A DNA stretch of 64,000 bases from Pseudisothecium myosuroides (lineage: Eukaryota > Streptophyta > Bryopsida > Hypnales > Lembophyllaceae): positions 23,436,001 through 23,500,000 of the forward strand of contig OX637296.1 in assembly GCA_951799445.1 (NCBI GenBank). The letters run 5' to 3'. The notes under the pieces are model-generated. The model saw only the letters and a list, made by a program, of their open reading frames with translations, was not told where the DNA came from and did not search any database. This document shows positions 62,743-64,000 of the stretch, in pieces; the stretch's first letter is position 1; each line of letters begins with the position of its first letter. A program made the translations under genes and the position numbers.

Positions 62743-63727
62743 CCTTGGAAGGATGCCAACCTATGACCAAGGTAGTCACTCAAAAATGACTTAATTTTTG
62801 GACCAATAGGTGTATTCTTCATTTCTACAACAATTTGGAAAGTCACACTTTTATGCTGCCATAGAAGGTCGTGGCGGCATAAGACCACCATGTGGCTATT
62901 GCAACTACATTTACAAAAAATTCAAAATGTAAACCTTATTAACAATTTGATCAAGAAATGATCGAGTGTCCAATTTTTGGTGAATTTTGTGAGAATGATC
63001 ACCTCTTCATATCTTTTTTTCCACCTCAAAATGATCTGAAAAAAATTACACATCAAAATCATAATGAAATGCACCAATAGGAAAAAAATCAGAGTTTTTG
63101 GAGCACTTTTGAGCATTCCAATTTCAACATTCTGATTTCAGCATATGTACAAAGTAAGGTAGAACTGCCCATTACCATACAAATTTGCTATCTAGGTACT
63201 TTGGAGAAGATGTTTGTCGGCTCCCATATTTTTCAGAGATAGAAAAGTTTGAGAGAAGTCATTTGCAAAAAGAATGAAGAGATTCTGACAAGAATTGAAT
63301 TTTCTGTGATTTTTCAAAGACGAAATGTTAAAGCATGAATAGACCCTTGTTGAAGCATGGGCTGATCCTTCTTAAAGCGTGGGCTGACGTGTCCGCTTCC
63401 CAAGTGCATTGCCATCATGGCAAAGGATTTCCAAGATTGTGATAATGGATTGATCACTGACACAAATGAAGGGCCATGTAGGTGTCGGAATTAGGTAGAT
63501 GACGGTATTGGACAGTGCTACCTTACTGCCTAACTGAACATCTTTCATCGAGCTTGTCAATGGTGGCATTTTTTCAAAAATTGTGCAATTTTGTCAATCT
63601 TTTTTCCACAGGAAAGCTACAAAAATCTTCTTTCTTTTCAACAGTGGCAATCATACAAATTATTCCACACAAATAAGCTAGTCAGGAAAACAAGATCTAT
63701 GCTCAAACACCGCCGGTCCTTTAGGGG
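62743..63727 (-). mobile_element. Candidate TTAA element at the right edge (copy G)
   Basis: The right end ccggtcctttagggg directly precedes TTAA (63728-63731) and is the inverse of the left end of copy B. A plausible left end, ccttggaagga after TTAA (62739-62742), lies 985 bp away. The TAAGGTAG element at 63155-63525 sits inside it. The interior is non-coding. Confidence 0.4.
63155..63525. mobile_element. 371-bp element with TAAGGTAG ends
   Basis: taaggtagaactgcccat at 63155 is mirrored by ggacagtgctacctta ending at 63525; the ends share TAAGGTAG.ACTG.CCA. Third member of the family at 22432-22699 and 23365-23685. No clear target duplication. Confidence 0.5.
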
Positions 63728-64000
63728 TTAAGTAGTCAAAACTCCCCAAAATTGTGAATCAGCTGCTAAATGGTCACTTCGTGAACCTCCTGTCTTATAG
63801 TAACCCCTCAATGCCGGAGTTAGACTAACCAGCAATGGAATGAAGAGGAATGGAAGCAATCTATCTACCATAGCAGGAAATGCGACGTTTACCATAAACT
63901 CTTGAAAAAAGCTCCAAGAATACTCCAAGAATACTGGCTCACAATATCCTCCTAACTCATCCCAATCAAACCTGTAATTTGGGTCAGTAGCTCCTTGGTG
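63728..64000 (-). CDS. Open frame running off the right edge (possible partial gene)
   Basis: On the minus strand the frame is open from the window edge to TAA at 63728-63730, 90 codons. The translation is varied and not low-complexity (DPNYRFDWDELGGYCEPVF, a hydrophobic FPAMVDRLLPFLFIPLLVSL, GGSRSDHLAADSQFWGVLTT), and GC is higher than in the flank. The stop codon is formed by the TTAA target site of the adjacent element, so the insertion may have truncated a longer frame. No family is recognised. It could be chance. Confidence 0.3.
   Translation of the reverse strand, partial: HQGATDPNYRFDWDELGGYCEPVFLEYSWSFFQEFMVNVAFPAMVDRLLPFLFIPLLVSLTPALRGYYKTGGSRSDHLAADSQFWGVLTT

Overview
This is a nuclear plant window: AT-rich, gene-poor and full of transposon debris, with GT-AG introns and plant-type genes. 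The nearly intact DYW-type PPR protein built from uniform P-L-S triplets resembles the large PPR families of bryophytes, mosses in particular. I call it a land plant, probably a moss-like bryophyte; the lineage below land plant is inference. Only three protein genes are firmly supported.

Layout. 1-8.2 kb: AT-rich repeats, including TTAA-flanked elements (4341-5261 is the cleanest), an 84-bp minisatellite near 3.7 kb and a palindromic CACTA-type MITE (6703-6923). 8.25-10.5 kb, plus strand: three-exon gene for tubulin-folding cofactor A, whose first intron carries a 134-bp tandem duplication that duplicates the 5' splice site. 11-18.7 kb: small transposon and tandem repeats, then a GC-richer block with no convincing gene but one exon-like open segment broken by a stop (15728-15954). 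19-28.7 kb: several MITE families, a decayed Ty3/gypsy integrase (25370-26170, minus) and a decayed gene with a SWIM zinc-finger signature (27774-28628, minus). 29-35.4 kb: LTR-like and anonymous sequence, then a 1.39-kb foldback element with about 690-bp arms (33986-35372). 35.9-37.4 kb: a 5'-truncated LINE with a clear 15-bp target duplication, inserted just 3' of the PPR gene. 37.7-43 kb, minus strand: the DYW PPR gene with six to seven 303-bp repeat modules and an upstream leader region. 43-48.3 kb: AT-rich sequence with a GC-rich MITE and a TTAA-flanked element that abuts the 3' end of the next gene. 49.2-52.15 kb, minus strand: eight-exon choline-phosphate cytidylyltransferase gene, fully reconstructed. 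52.8-64 kb: mobile-element remnants, including a CACTA-like element with 48-bp internal repeats, a LINE nested in another element and an intact TTAA element, and at the right edge an open frame running out of the window.

The three genes do not form a pathway: one folds tubulin, one makes CDP-choline for phosphatidylcholine, one is a predicted organelle C-to-U RNA editing factor. They are isolated single-copy loci separated by mobile DNA. The most interesting items are the exact 303-bp amplification in the PPR gene, the duplicated splice donor in the cofactor A gene, the long foldback element, and a numerous element family with CCCCTAAAGG ends flanked by TTAA, a piggyBac-like target signature that would be unusual in land plants.
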